From: an uncultured Pelagibacteraceae bacterium
Lineage (GTDB): Bacteria; Pseudomonadota; Alphaproteobacteria; Pelagibacterales; Pelagibacteraceae
DNA length: 37,294 bases
Reading direction: 5' to 3'
NCBI GenBank assembly: GCA_902585415.1
Contig: CACIDN010000009.1
Coordinates: 1 to 37,294 of the forward strand
The translations under genes and the position numbers were made by a program. The notes beneath the pieces were generated by a model. It did not search any database and was not told the origin of the DNA. It saw nothing but the letters and a program-made list of their open reading frames with translations. Of this stretch, positions 8,802-17,191 are shown in pieces. The stretch's first letter is position 1, and every line of letters starts with the position of its first letter.

Positions 8802-9755
8802 ATGAAAAAAATTCTAATTACTAGAAAACTTTTAAGATCTAATGAAGAAAAAGCCTTAAAGCTATGGGAAGCTAGACTTAATTTAAATGATGAACTTTAT
8901 TCTCAATCTAAATTAGTGGAATTAAGCCAAGGTTGTGATGGAATATTAACGTCTCTAACTGACAAAATGGATGAGACAACCGTCAATAAATTACCTGAGA
9001 GTATAAAAATTTTATCTAATTTTGCTGTAGGATTTGGCAATATTGATTTAGTAGCTGCTAAAAAAAGAAATATAGCAGTGACTAATACACCAGAGGTTTT
9101 AACAGATGCAACAGCTGAAATAGGAATACTACTAATTCTCGGAGCTTGCAGGCGGGCAAGTGAGGGTATACAAGCTGCAAAAGACTCCAATTGGAAATGG
9201 TCAGCAGATTATTTGATAGGTAAACAATTAACAGGTTCAAGATTAGGCATTCTAGGGATGGGACGAATTGGTCAAAAAATTGCAAAAATTGCAAGGTCGC
9301 TGGGTATGATAATTCATTATCATAACAGATCTAAATTGAACTCTGATAAAGAGCAAGGCGCTACTTACCATGACAATTTAAAAAGTTTAATGGAGGTATC
9401 AGATGTTTTATCTGTGTGTTGCCCAGCTTCAAAAGAAACAATTAATCTAATTAATAAAAAAACTTTGGAATATTTACCAAAAGGTGCAGTTGTAACTAAT
9501 GTCGCTCGTGGAGATATAGTTGATGATGATGCCTTATTAGATGCATTGGACAGAAGAAAAGTCTACGCAGCAGGTTTAGACGTCTATAAAAATGAGCCTA
9601 ATTTAAACCCAGGATATCTCAAACATAAAAGTGTTTTCATTCTTCCTCATTTAGGAAGCGCCACTAAAGAAACAAGAACAGCAATGGCAAATCTTGCAAT
9701 AGATAATATTGAGGAATTTTTTAAAACAGGCGATTGCAAAAATAAAGTAAATTAA
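8802..9755 (+). CDS. D-isomer-specific 2-hydroxyacid dehydrogenase (glyoxylate/hydroxypyruvate reductase-like)
   Basis: This 317-residue NAD(P)-dependent enzyme reversibly reduces a 2-oxo acid to a D-2-hydroxy acid. It shows the Rossmann motif GMGRIG (152-157) and the catalytic set R236 (in NVARGDIVDD), E265 (in NEP) and H283 (in LPHLGSAT). The basic/polar HNRS after the second Rossmann strand suggests NADPH rather than NADH, as in glyoxylate/hydroxypyruvate reductases (GyaR/GhrB type); that is inferred. It begins 8 bases after the FAD-linked enzyme and ends the hydroxyacid block before a 117-base gap. Confidence 0.88.
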   Translation: MKKILITRKLLRSNEEKALKLWEARLNLNDELYSQSKLVELSQGCDGILTSLTDKMDETTVNKLPESIKILSNFAVGFGNIDLVAAKKRNIAVTNTPEVLTDATAEIGILLILGACRRASEGIQAAKDSNWKWSADYLIGKQLTGSRLGILGMGRIGQKIAKIARSLGMIIHYHNRSKLNSDKEQGATYHDNLKSLMEVSDVLSVCCPASKETINLINKKTLEYLPKGAVVTNVARGDIVDDDALLDALDRRKVYAAGLDVYKNEPNLNPGYLKHKSVFILPHLGSATKETRTAMANLAIDNIEEFFKTGDCKNKVN

Positions 9756-9872
9756 CAAAATAATACTACCTTTGGTTGTAAAAATTAAGTTTAGAACAAT
9801 TTTAACCTAAGACTCTAAGTTCGTTTTGTGCTTTAATATTATCAAGTTAATTAACTAAAAGAGGAGAAATAA
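9756..9872 (+). promoter_or_regulatory. Leader of the TRAP binding-protein gene with strong ribosome binding site
   Basis: This 117-base gap precedes dctP. It ends in AGAGGAGAAATAA directly before the ATG, one of the few canonical Shine-Dalgarno sequences in the window, which fits the high expression known for SAR11 binding proteins. An AT-rich TTTAATATTAT at about 9832-9842 could hold a -10 element, but I see no convincing -35 match. I found no strong hairpin or recognisable riboswitch here. Confidence 0.5.
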
Positions 9873-11027
9873 ATGATTAAAGAAAAAAAATCGTTGAAGG
9901 GAAAAATTCCTTCAAGACGTAAGTTCTTTAAGGCGGCGGCAGCAACTGGTGCAGCAGCGACAGCAGCAGTAGCGATGCCAAATATTGCATTCGGAGCTCC
10001 ACAAACTCTAAAAATGCAAGCTGCATGGCCAAGTGGTGCTAACATCTTTTTTGAAATGGCAGGAGACTATTGCAAAATGGTTAGCGACATGTCTGGCGGT
10101 TCTTTAAAAATCGATCTTCAACCAGTCGGAGCAGTTGTAAAGACTAGTGAGATCGGTCAAGCGGTAAGTTCAGGTGCTGTAGATATGGGACACTGGGTAA
10201 CTGCTTATTGGTATGGTAAAAATCCAGCAGCATCATTATTTGGTACTGGACCATCATACGGTATGTCATCTCAAGAAGTAATGGGATGGATGGAGTACGG
10301 TGGTGGAAGAAAACTGTATGAAGAAACACTTGCAAAAGTTGGTTTCGATTACACAGGTGTATTCCACATGCCTATGCCAGCACAACCTTTCGGTTGGTTT
10401 AAAAAGAACGTAACAAAAGTATCTGACGTTAAAGGTATGAAGTACAGAACAGTTGGTCTTGCTACTAACGTTCTTACTGCAATGGGAATGGTCGTAAGAC
10501 AGTTACCAGGTGGTGAAATCCAACCAGCTATGAAAACTGGTTTGATTGAAGCAGCTGAGTTTAACAACCCAACTTCAGACTCTCAGTTTGGTATGCAAGA
10601 TGTTTCCAAGCATTATCACTTAGGAAGCTTCCACCAATCTCAAGAGATGTTTGAGATACCAATTAATAATAAAACATTTAATAGTCTGTCACCTGCAAAC
10701 AAAGCAATATTAAAAAACGCTGCTTTCGCTGCAAATACAGACAACTACTTTAAAGCATTAGTTAGATACTCAGCTGATTTATCTAAATTAATGAATCAAC
10801 ATAAAGTAAATGTTTACCAAACCTCAGATGAGATTTTAGCTCAACAATTAAAAGGTTGGGATAAAGTTATCGGTGATTTCAACAAAAAAGATGCATTCTT
10901 TAAAAAAGTCGTCGATTCTCAAAAAGCATACGCTAAGAGAGTAATGAAATATTTGCTGATGAATCAGCCTAATTACAAATTAGCTTATGAAAATGAGTTT
11001 GGACCAATTGCTAAAGTAAAAATATAA
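9873..11027 (+). CDS. dctP: TRAP transporter substrate-binding protein, TakP-like
   Basis: This periplasmic binding protein captures an organic acid and delivers it to the DctQ/DctM permease, which is sodium-driven in this family. The 384-residue precursor starts with a twin-arginine-type signal, SRRKFF followed by an alanine-rich stretch and cleavage near AFGAP (about 38-42). The segment EAAEFNNPTSD with the later EIPINN resembles the TakP (2-oxo acid) branch, whose usual motif has AEW and a proline-aspartate pair; W is F here. Codons are visibly less AT-biased than in neighbours (runs of GCA/GCT, GGT), as expected of a highly expressed gene. Upstream hydroxyacid dehydrogenases suggest a 2-hydroxy or 2-oxo acid ligand (inferred). 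Confidence 0.9.
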   Translation: MIKEKKSLKGKIPSRRKFFKAAAATGAAATAAVAMPNIAFGAPQTLKMQAAWPSGANIFFEMAGDYCKMVSDMSGGSLKIDLQPVGAVVKTSEIGQAVSSGAVDMGHWVTAYWYGKNPAASLFGTGPSYGMSSQEVMGWMEYGGGRKLYEETLAKVGFDYTGVFHMPMPAQPFGWFKKNVTKVSDVKGMKYRTVGLATNVLTAMGMVVRQLPGGEIQPAMKTGLIEAAEFNNPTSDSQFGMQDVSKHYHLGSFHQSQEMFEIPINNKTFNSLSPANKAILKNAAFAANTDNYFKALVRYSADLSKLMNQHKVNVYQTSDEILAQQLKGWDKVIGDFNKKDAFFKKVVDSQKAYAKRVMKYLLMNQPNYKLAYENEFGPIAKVKI

Positions 11028-11048
11028 TCAATATATATTCTTAATTAA

Positions 11049-11073
11049 GGGGGCCAATGGCCCCCTTTTTTTT
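11049..11073 (+). terminator. Rho-independent terminator between dctP and dctQ
   Basis: A perfect seven-pair GC stem, GGGGGCC (11049-11055) with GGCCCCC (11059-11065), closes a three-base AAT loop and is followed directly by eight T residues. It lies 21 bases after the dctP stop and before dctQ. It should end most transcripts after the binding protein, allowing only partial read-through to the membrane subunits. Confidence 0.92.
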
Positions 11074-11111
11074 GTTTGATTAATAGATAGAATTTAACGT
11101 AAAGTGATATT

Positions 11112-11699
11112 ATGAAATCTTTCATAAAATTTGCAGATACATTGAGCTCATCAATGGGTAAAGCCTTCTCATGGTGCATAGTTATACTTATGGGCGGAAC
11201 TTGCTATGAAGTAATAATGGCTTACGCTTTTAATAGCCCTACACTTTGGAATTTTGACTTTAGTTTACAAATGTATGGTGCAATTTTTATGATGGCAGGC
11301 GCATATTGTTTGTCAACAGAGGCTCATGTTAGAGGAGATGTAATTTATAGATTATTTCCCACAAGAGTTCAGGGCTGGATTGATTTAATTTTGTACTTTA
11401 TTTTTTTCTTCCCTGGAATTTTAGCTTTAGTATTTTATGGATACGAATATGCAGCGTTAGCATGGAAAATTAAAGAAACTAGTTGGAACAGTCCGGCACA
11501 AATACAAATTTACATGGCAAAATCAATAATACCATTGTCAGGACTTTTATTAACGATCCAAGGAATTAGCGAAGTTTGTAGAGCGATTATTTGTATTAAA
11601 ACAGGTCACTGGCCGGAGAGAATGTCAGCTGGTGCTGAAGAAACAGAAAAAATATTAATGAGAACATCTCAAAAAGACGAAAAAGCTGATGTTATTTGA
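11112..11699 (+). CDS. dctQ: TRAP transporter small membrane subunit DctQ
   Basis: The small integral membrane subunit of the TRAP transporter, which pairs with DctM. The 195-residue protein has four predicted helices (about 16-36, 54-74, 93-113, 134-158), a conserved HVRGDV after the second helix, and a charged cytoplasmic C-terminal tail. It starts 38 bases after the terminator that follows dctP and overlaps dctM by 11 bases. Its length is that of the larger DctQ group, matching the TakP/mannitol-type class of binding protein upstream. Confidence 0.93.
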   Translation: MKSFIKFADTLSSSMGKAFSWCIVILMGGTCYEVIMAYAFNSPTLWNFDFSLQMYGAIFMMAGAYCLSTEAHVRGDVIYRLFPTRVQGWIDLILYFIFFFPGILALVFYGYEYAALAWKIKETSWNSPAQIQIYMAKSIIPLSGLLLTIQGISEVCRAIICIKTGHWPERMSAGAEETEKILMRTSQKDEKADVI

Positions 11700-13050
11700 A
11701 TTAACAAATCCAGAAATTGCAATATTAATGATGAGCTTATTTTTATTTGCAGTTCTTTTAGGTTTCCCAATTGCATTCACTCTGCTAGCTATGGGTGTTG
11801 GGTTTGGATATTACGCTTATTTTGATCCAACTAGGATGGATCATCTGCTTGATAATCGGATATTTTCTTTATTAGTCCAAAATACTTACACCATAATGGA
11901 TAATACAGTTTTAACTGCTGTGCCTTTATTTTTATTTATGGGTTATTTAGTTGAAAGAGCTGGGATAGTAGCAAAATTGTTTTTTGCTATAAGACTTGCT
12001 TCCCATAGACTACCAGCCTCAATGGCAGTTGCAGCACTTGTAACATGTGCATTATTTTCTACAGCAACAGGAATTATTGGAGCAGTTGTAACTTTAATGG
12101 GTCTTTTAGCTTGGCCAGCAATGATAAGAGCTGGATACGATAAAAAATTTGCATCCGGAGTTATATGTTCAGGAGGATGTCTAGGAATTTTAATACCTCC
12201 AAGTATTATGTTAATTGTATATGCAGTAATAGCTCAATTATCCCCACTAAGACTTTTTGCTGCCGCTATATTTCCTGGCTTAATGTTAGCAGGCCTTTAT
12301 ATTTTATACGTAATTATAAGAGCATACTTCAATCCGTCTTTAGCACCTAAGCCTGCAGCAGAAGAAATTCCGCCAAGATCAGTAATTTTAAAAGAAGTTC
12401 TAGTTTCCTTTGTTCCATTGTTCTCATTAATAATTTTGGTTTTAGGTACAATTTTAGGAGGGCTAGCTACTCCAGCAGAGGCGGCAGCAGTAGGAGCATT
12501 TGGAGCTTTAATTTTATCTTTTTTTTATAAGTCATTAAAATGGAAAAATTTTAAAGAGTCTGTTTTTCTAACAGCCAAAACAAGTGCAATGATTATGTGG
12601 TTATTCGTTGGATCTTGGACATTTGCATCAGTTTTCTCATATTTAGGCGGCCATGAAGTTTTTGAAGAATTTTTTAAATCAATGGATATTCAACCTTGGC
12701 AATTTTTAGTTATCACACAAATTATAATATTTTTACTTGGTTGGCCACTAGAGTGGACTGAAATTTTAATTATATTTGTCCCAATATTTTTACCGCTAGT
12801 AGAATTTTTTGGAGTAAACCCGTATTTTTTTGCAATGTTAATAGCTTTAAATTTACAAACATCTTTTCTAACTCCACCGATGGCAATGTCGGCTTATTAT
12901 TTAAAGGGTGTGCAAAGTAGAAACGTTGAATTAATGCAAATTTTTAGAGGTATAATGCCTTTTCTTGGAATAGTAATATTTGCAATGGTTTTAATGTATA
13001 TGTTTCCTGGTATCGCTTTATGGTTACCAGATGTTTTATTCGCAGAATAA
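11689..13050 (+). CDS. dctM: TRAP transporter large permease subunit DctM
   Basis: This is the substrate-translocating subunit of the TRAP transporter. The 453-residue protein is hydrophobic throughout with about 12 to 13 helices. Family features include a helix-hairpin region with ATGIIGAVVTLMG near 125-137, CSGGCLGILIPPS (about 161-173), and a related pseudo-repeat near the C-terminus containing NLQTSFLTPPMAMSAYYLKG. The ATG at 11689 overlaps dctQ. The amidase follows 6 bases downstream, so that enzyme is probably expressed with the transporter. Confidence 0.95.
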   Translation: MLFELTNPEIAILMMSLFLFAVLLGFPIAFTLLAMGVGFGYYAYFDPTRMDHLLDNRIFSLLVQNTYTIMDNTVLTAVPLFLFMGYLVERAGIVAKLFFAIRLASHRLPASMAVAALVTCALFSTATGIIGAVVTLMGLLAWPAMIRAGYDKKFASGVICSGGCLGILIPPSIMLIVYAVIAQLSPLRLFAAAIFPGLMLAGLYILYVIIRAYFNPSLAPKPAAEEIPPRSVILKEVLVSFVPLFSLIILVLGTILGGLATPAEAAAVGAFGALILSFFYKSLKWKNFKESVFLTAKTSAMIMWLFVGSWTFASVFSYLGGHEVFEEFFKSMDIQPWQFLVITQIIIFLLGWPLEWTEILIIFVPIFLPLVEFFGVNPYFFAMLIALNLQTSFLTPPMAMSAYYLKGVQSRNVELMQIFRGIMPFLGIVIFAMVLMYMFPGIALWLPDVLFAE

Positions 13051-13056
13051 ATTTTA

Positions 13057-14394
13057 ATGTCCAATATATTTCAATTAACTGTCTCTGAAATAGCAGAAAA
13101 AATAAAAAAATCTGATCTAAACTCTGTTGATTTATGTAAATCATACATTGAGCAAATAGATAAATTTGAAAAAGATGTAAAAGCTTGGGCTCATTTTGAT
13201 AAAAAACTACTTCTAGAAAAAGCAGAAGAGGCAGACAATCATAGAAGGTCGGGCAAACCCGTAGGCCCTCTACACGGAATTCCAGTAGCACTAAAAGATA
13301 TAATTGGAACTTATGATATGCCTACTGAGTGTGGAACTGTTTTAAGAAAAGGCAAAACAGAGTCACAAAATGCAGAGATAGTAGATTTACTTAAATCAGC
13401 AGGGGCGTTAATCATGGGAAAAACAAATACTTCTGAATTAGCTTATCTTGCTCCACCTAAAACAACAAATCCTCACGATTATTCAAGAACTCCAGGTGGA
13501 TCTTCTAGTGGGTCGGCAGCTGTTATAGCTTCTCATATGGCACCTTTATCAATTGGTTCTCAAACAGGAGGTTCAGTGATTAGACCAGCGTCTTACTGTG
13601 GTGTCGTTGGTTACAAACCGAGTTATGGATTAATTTCACGTAATGGAGTTTTAAGAACTTCGTATAATCTTGACCATATAGGAGTTTTTGGAAGAACCGT
13701 AGAGGATGTTGCTTTACTTGCAAAAGTTTTAATCAAAAAAGACTCTTACGATAAAGCGACCATACATTATTCCTCAGAATTTATGTTAGACGAGTGTAAA
13801 AAAGGACCTATGTTTGATCCAAAGTTTATTTTTTATAAGACAGATAGTTGGAAGAAAGTTGATAAAAAATCCAGAGAGGCATTTGAATATTTTATAAAAT
13901 CTTTTAAAAAAAATATTGAAGTATTTGATACCCCCTCATACTTTAAGGATATAGACAAATACCACAGATTAATACATGAAACTGATTTAGCTAATAATTT
14001 TCAAGTTTATTATAAAAAATCAAAATCAAAACTTTCAAAGGAAATGCAATCAGCTATTTCAAAAGGTATGAAGTATTCTGCTAAAGAATATTTAGATGCC
14101 GTTGACTTTATGGAGAGGAGTTATGAGTCTTATAAAGAGGTATTCGAAGATTATCATGGAGTGTTAAGTCCATGTAGTACTGGTGTAGCTGATAAAGGTT
14201 TAAAAAGTACAGGAAGTGCTGATTTTAATAGAGTATGGTCGTATATGCATACACCAGCAATTTCTCTGCCTTTACTTCAAGGAGAAAATAATTTACCATT
14301 AGGTGTCCAATTAGTTGGCGACAGGCATGACGATAACAGATTTTTAGGTGTAGCTAACTGGCTGGAAAAGGAGAGCAAAAAATTTAATGAATAA
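13057..14394 (+). CDS. Amidase signature family enzyme
   Basis: This 445-residue enzyme hydrolyses an amide to a carboxylate and ammonia. The Ser-cisSer-Lys triad is complete: K80 in VALKDI, cis-serine S149 in GGSSSGSAAV, and nucleophile S173 in TGGSVIRPA, with the family's usual 69- and 24-residue spacings. It is not clearly GatA: no gatB or gatC is adjacent, and the C-terminal half is reduced and diverged. It sits 6 bases after dctM and overlaps a small membrane protein by 8 bases. Co-transcription with an organic acid transporter suggests catabolic amide hydrolysis, but the substrate is unknown. Confidence 0.88.
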   Translation: MSNIFQLTVSEIAEKIKKSDLNSVDLCKSYIEQIDKFEKDVKAWAHFDKKLLLEKAEEADNHRRSGKPVGPLHGIPVALKDIIGTYDMPTECGTVLRKGKTESQNAEIVDLLKSAGALIMGKTNTSELAYLAPPKTTNPHDYSRTPGGSSSGSAAVIASHMAPLSIGSQTGGSVIRPASYCGVVGYKPSYGLISRNGVLRTSYNLDHIGVFGRTVEDVALLAKVLIKKDSYDKATIHYSSEFMLDECKKGPMFDPKFIFYKTDSWKKVDKKSREAFEYFIKSFKKNIEVFDTPSYFKDIDKYHRLIHETDLANNFQVYYKKSKSKLSKEMQSAISKGMKYSAKEYLDAVDFMERSYESYKEVFEDYHGVLSPCSTGVADKGLKSTGSADFNRVWSYMHTPAISLPLLQGENNLPLGVQLVGDRHDDNRFLGVANWLEKESKKFNE

Positions 14395-14563
14395 AATCAC
14401 AGTTATTATTGGTCTAAGTTTTGCAATATTTTTTTTAGTTGGACTCGCAACAACACTAACAAGATCTATGATGATTGGTTTTTTGGATGTTTTGCCAGTA
14501 TATATCTTAATGGGTATAGCGATAGTAATGATGATATACGAATCTTTTTTCGATAAATCATAA
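14387..14563 (+). CDS. Small two-helix membrane protein, 58 residues
   Basis: The ATG at 14387 overlaps the end of the amidase gene by 8 bases, a spacing repeated at several true gene junctions here. The frame stays open to TAA at 14561-14563. The protein has two hydrophobic segments, about residues 4-22 and 33-51, separated by a short basic/polar turn with TRSMM, and a charged YESFFDKS tail. No family is recognised. The position filling the gap between the amidase and the EamA transporter, the coupled start and the clean two-helix topology support a real gene. Confidence 0.65.
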   Translation: MNKITVIIGLSFAIFFLVGLATTLTRSMMIGFLDVLPVYILMGIAIVMMIYESFFDKS

Positions 14564-14571
14564 CACGTTTC

Positions 14572-15465
14572 GTGATTAAAAAAGAGCTTCTAGCTTATTC
14601 TTTATTAGTAATTCAACCAATATTTATGGCAAGCAATCTTGTAGTTGCAAGAGGTGGAGTTGAATACATACCGCCAATATCTCTTGCTTTTTGGCGGTGG
14701 TTAACAGTTTTTTTAATTCTTCTAATTTTTAATTACACAATTTTTTCTAAAAAAAAAATTATACTTAAAGAATATAAGAAATTGTTTTTTTTGGGTTTTA
14801 TGGGATGTGGAGTTTGTGGAGCTTTTCCATTTATTGCAGGTCAAACTACGACAATAATAAATATGGGTATAATTTATACTTCTTCTCCAATTTTTATAAT
14901 TTTAATAAGCTATTTTTTTTTTAAAGAAAAAATGAATTTACTTAAAATAATAGGACTAATATCATGTTTATTGGGAGTTATAATTATTATTATCAAAGGA
15001 GATTATTTAGCATTAATTGAACTAATGTTTACCAAAGGTGATCTCTGGATGTTAGGAGCATCAATTGGTTGGGCTTTATACTCTATATTTCTATTTTATT
15101 GGAAGTCATCGCTTAAAGTATTTGAACGTTTTACACTAATATCTTTATTTGGTGCTTTAAGTTTATTACCTTTTTATCTGACTGAAGAAATTTTTGTAAA
15201 AAGTACTACGTTTGATACAAACTTTATAATTTGGGTAATATTTGCTGCAGTCTCACCAGGGATAATTGCATTTTCCTTGTATACCTATGCTCAAAGATAT
15301 TTAGGAGCAACTACAACTGGTTTCACTTTATATCTTTTTACTGTGTATGGTGCTTTTTATGGAATTTTGTTTTTTGGTGAAAATTTAAAAACTTTCCATG
15401 TATATGGAACAATATTAGTATTTTTAGGTGTTTATTTAGTAAAATATAAAAAAAAAAATGTATAA
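14572..15465 (+). CDS. EamA/DMT-superfamily transporter
   Basis: This 297-residue inner-membrane protein has ten predicted helices arranged as two EamA repeats, the drug/metabolite transporter fold used for efflux or exchange of metabolites. Repeat 1 contains SNLVVARGG (about 21-29) and AFWRWLTV; repeat 2 ends in a conserved FGENL and a final helix before KYKKKN. The start is GTG at 14572, 8 bases after the small membrane protein. It overlaps the next gene by 8 bases. Substrate cannot be assigned. Confidence 0.88.
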   Translation: MIKKELLAYSLLVIQPIFMASNLVVARGGVEYIPPISLAFWRWLTVFLILLIFNYTIFSKKKIILKEYKKLFFLGFMGCGVCGAFPFIAGQTTTIINMGIIYTSSPIFIILISYFFFKEKMNLLKIIGLISCLLGVIIIIIKGDYLALIELMFTKGDLWMLGASIGWALYSIFLFYWKSSLKVFERFTLISLFGALSLLPFYLTEEIFVKSTTFDTNFIIWVIFAAVSPGIIAFSLYTYAQRYLGATTTGFTLYLFTVYGAFYGILFFGENLKTFHVYGTILVFLGVYLVKYKKKNV

Positions 15466-16267
15466 GAAAATTTCAATGATAATTTTAAATTCAGCTATAG
15501 CTTTAACAGTCATTTATCTAGTGGTTGTAATCGTTATTTTTCTTTCACAGAGAAAATTAATGTATCACCCTAATGAAAATAACTATCTTGAGGAAAATCA
15601 ATTAAATCATAAAATTGAAAAAGTTTATATTAATTCAGATTTTAAACTTTTAGGCTGGCATCATGTAAAAAATAAAAAATTTAAAACATTGCTCTTTTTT
15701 CATGGTAATGCAGGAAATCTTCAAAATAGAATTTATAAATTAAACGATATTTCAAAACTTGATTTAAACTATTTGATTATAGCTTACAGAGGATTTAGTG
15801 GTAATAAGGGTGAGCCAAATGAAATCGGTCTTTACAAAGATTCTGAGGCAGCAAAAAAATGGTTAAATAATATTGGTGTATCTGATAAAGACATAATTTT
15901 ATACGGCGAGTCGTTAGGAACAGCAGTGGCTGTTGATTTAGCATCAAAACATAATTTTGCAGGAATAATTTTAGAGTCGCCTTTTACATCAATGGTTAAA
16001 TTATCAAAAATATATTATCCATATTTACCAGTAAAAATACTTTTGAAAGATAAATATGAATCGATAAAAAAAATTGATAAAATAAATTTTCCTAAAATGG
16101 TAATGCATGGTGACAAAGATAAAATTGTCCCTTTCAGCATGGGAAAAGAAATGTTCGAAAAGTTTTCTGAACCCAAGTTAAGTTATTTTAGAAAAGGTGA
16201 TGACCATATGATGGAATTTGATGAAGAGTTGTTAGAAAAAATTAAAAATTTTTTAAAAATTATATAG
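15458..16267 (+). CDS. Membrane-anchored alpha/beta hydrolase (BEM46-like)
   Basis: This 269-residue serine hydrolase has an N-terminal membrane helix (about 9-29) and an alpha/beta hydrolase domain. The oxyanion-type motif FFHGNAGN is at 80-87, the nucleophile elbow YGESLGT gives S152, D219 or D221 in HGDKDKIVP is the acid, and H250 in GDDHMM completes the triad. This architecture matches the BEM46/ABHD13-like group, often with unknown lipid or ester substrates. It overlaps the EamA gene by 8 bases. Its stop lies only 3 bases from the convergent ftsY stop, so there is no room for a separate terminator between them. Confidence 0.85.
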   Translation: MYKKISMIILNSAIALTVIYLVVVIVIFLSQRKLMYHPNENNYLEENQLNHKIEKVYINSDFKLLGWHHVKNKKFKTLLFFHGNAGNLQNRIYKLNDISKLDLNYLIIAYRGFSGNKGEPNEIGLYKDSEAAKKWLNNIGVSDKDIILYGESLGTAVAVDLASKHNFAGIILESPFTSMVKLSKIYYPYLPVKILLKDKYESIKKIDKINFPKMVMHGDKDKIVPFSMGKEMFEKFSEPKLSYFRKGDDHMMEFDEELLEKIKNFLKII

Positions 16268-16270
16268 TGA

Positions 16271-17191
16271 TCAATTAAAATTAATGAAATTTTTAGAAAA
16301 ACTTTCACTATCAAAGATTTGAAGATCATCCTCTTTTTCACCAAACCCCAAAGCGATAATCGGTAACTGAAATTTTTTAGAAACTGCAATTAAAATACCA
16401 CCTTTTGCTGTACCATCAAGTTTGGTCATAATTAACCCTGTGATTGGTATAATCTTATTGAATTCTTCGACTTGATTTATAGCGTTTTGACCAGACGTAG
16501 CATCTAAGACTAAAATTACATCTTGTGGCGCTTTCTCATCTATTTTTTTTATTACATTTCCAATCTTTTTAAATTCATCCATTAAATTTTTTTTATTTTG
16601 CAATCTACCCGCTGTATCTATTAAAGTAATATCTATATTATTGTTCTTTGCAAACTCCATAGCCTTATAGGCAACGGATGCAGGATCACTTCCTGGTTCG
16701 GACTTAATTATTTCGCAATTTAATTTTGTTGACCATCTCTCCAGCTGATCAATTGCTGCTGCTCTAAATGTGTCACAAGCTGCAAAAATTACTTCATTAT
16801 GATTTGATTTATAAAGTTTTGACATTTTTGCAATTGTTGTGGTTTTGCCTGCACCATTTACTCCAGAGATAAGAACTGCTTTTCTCGCTTCAGTTTTACT
16901 AAAAAAATTTTTGTTTTCTAAAGGTTTCAATAAAGAGTTTATGTAATTATTTATAATATTTTGAATCTCTTCAAGTTCGTTCTTACTTGGATCAATTTTA
17001 CGGTTAGAAATTTCCTCTCTAATTTCAGAAGATGCTTTTACCCCTACATCTGATTGGATCAAAAATTCTTCAATTTTTTCTAATTCTTTATCACCAATTT
17101 CTTTGTTAATTATGATTTCTTTAATACCTTTAGAAAAATTTGAAGTAGTTTTTTTTAAACCGTCTTTAAATTTTTTAAAAATATTTATCAT
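16271..17191 (-). CDS. ftsY: Signal recognition particle receptor FtsY
   Basis: FtsY is the membrane-associated SRP receptor GTPase that docks Ffh-ribosome complexes at the Sec translocon. The 306-residue protein has a short N-terminal helix rich in Lys and Phe, the NG domain with P-loop GVNGAGKTT (110-118), DTFRAAAIDQLERW, the DTAGR motif and TKLDGTAKGG. It lacks the long acidic A domain of E. coli FtsY, as in many alphaproteobacteria. Its start overlaps the end of dapF by 4 bases on the same strand. ffh, which encodes its partner, is divergently transcribed nearby. Confidence 0.96.
   Translation of the reverse strand: MINIFKKFKDGLKKTTSNFSKGIKEIIINKEIGDKELEKIEEFLIQSDVGVKASSEIREEISNRKIDPSKNELEEIQNIINNYINSLLKPLENKNFFSKTEARKAVLISGVNGAGKTTTIAKMSKLYKSNHNEVIFAACDTFRAAAIDQLERWSTKLNCEIIKSEPGSDPASVAYKAMEFAKNNNIDITLIDTAGRLQNKKNLMDEFKKIGNVIKKIDEKAPQDVILVLDATSGQNAINQVEEFNKIIPITGLIMTKLDGTAKGGILIAVSKKFQLPIIALGFGEKEDDLQIFDSESFSKNFINFN

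Noticed and set aside
9756..9872. Riboswitch upstream of dctP
   Set aside because: The gap is AT-rich, with no stable stem and no match to glycine or SAM-type riboswitch cores that I can recognise.
12944..13291. 115-residue minus-strand open frame across the dctM-amidase junction
   Set aside because: It crosses two well-supported plus-strand genes and shows no domain features.
16260..16280. Bidirectional terminator between the alpha/beta hydrolase and ftsY
   Set aside because: The stops are 3 bases apart and no GC stem with a T-run is present.
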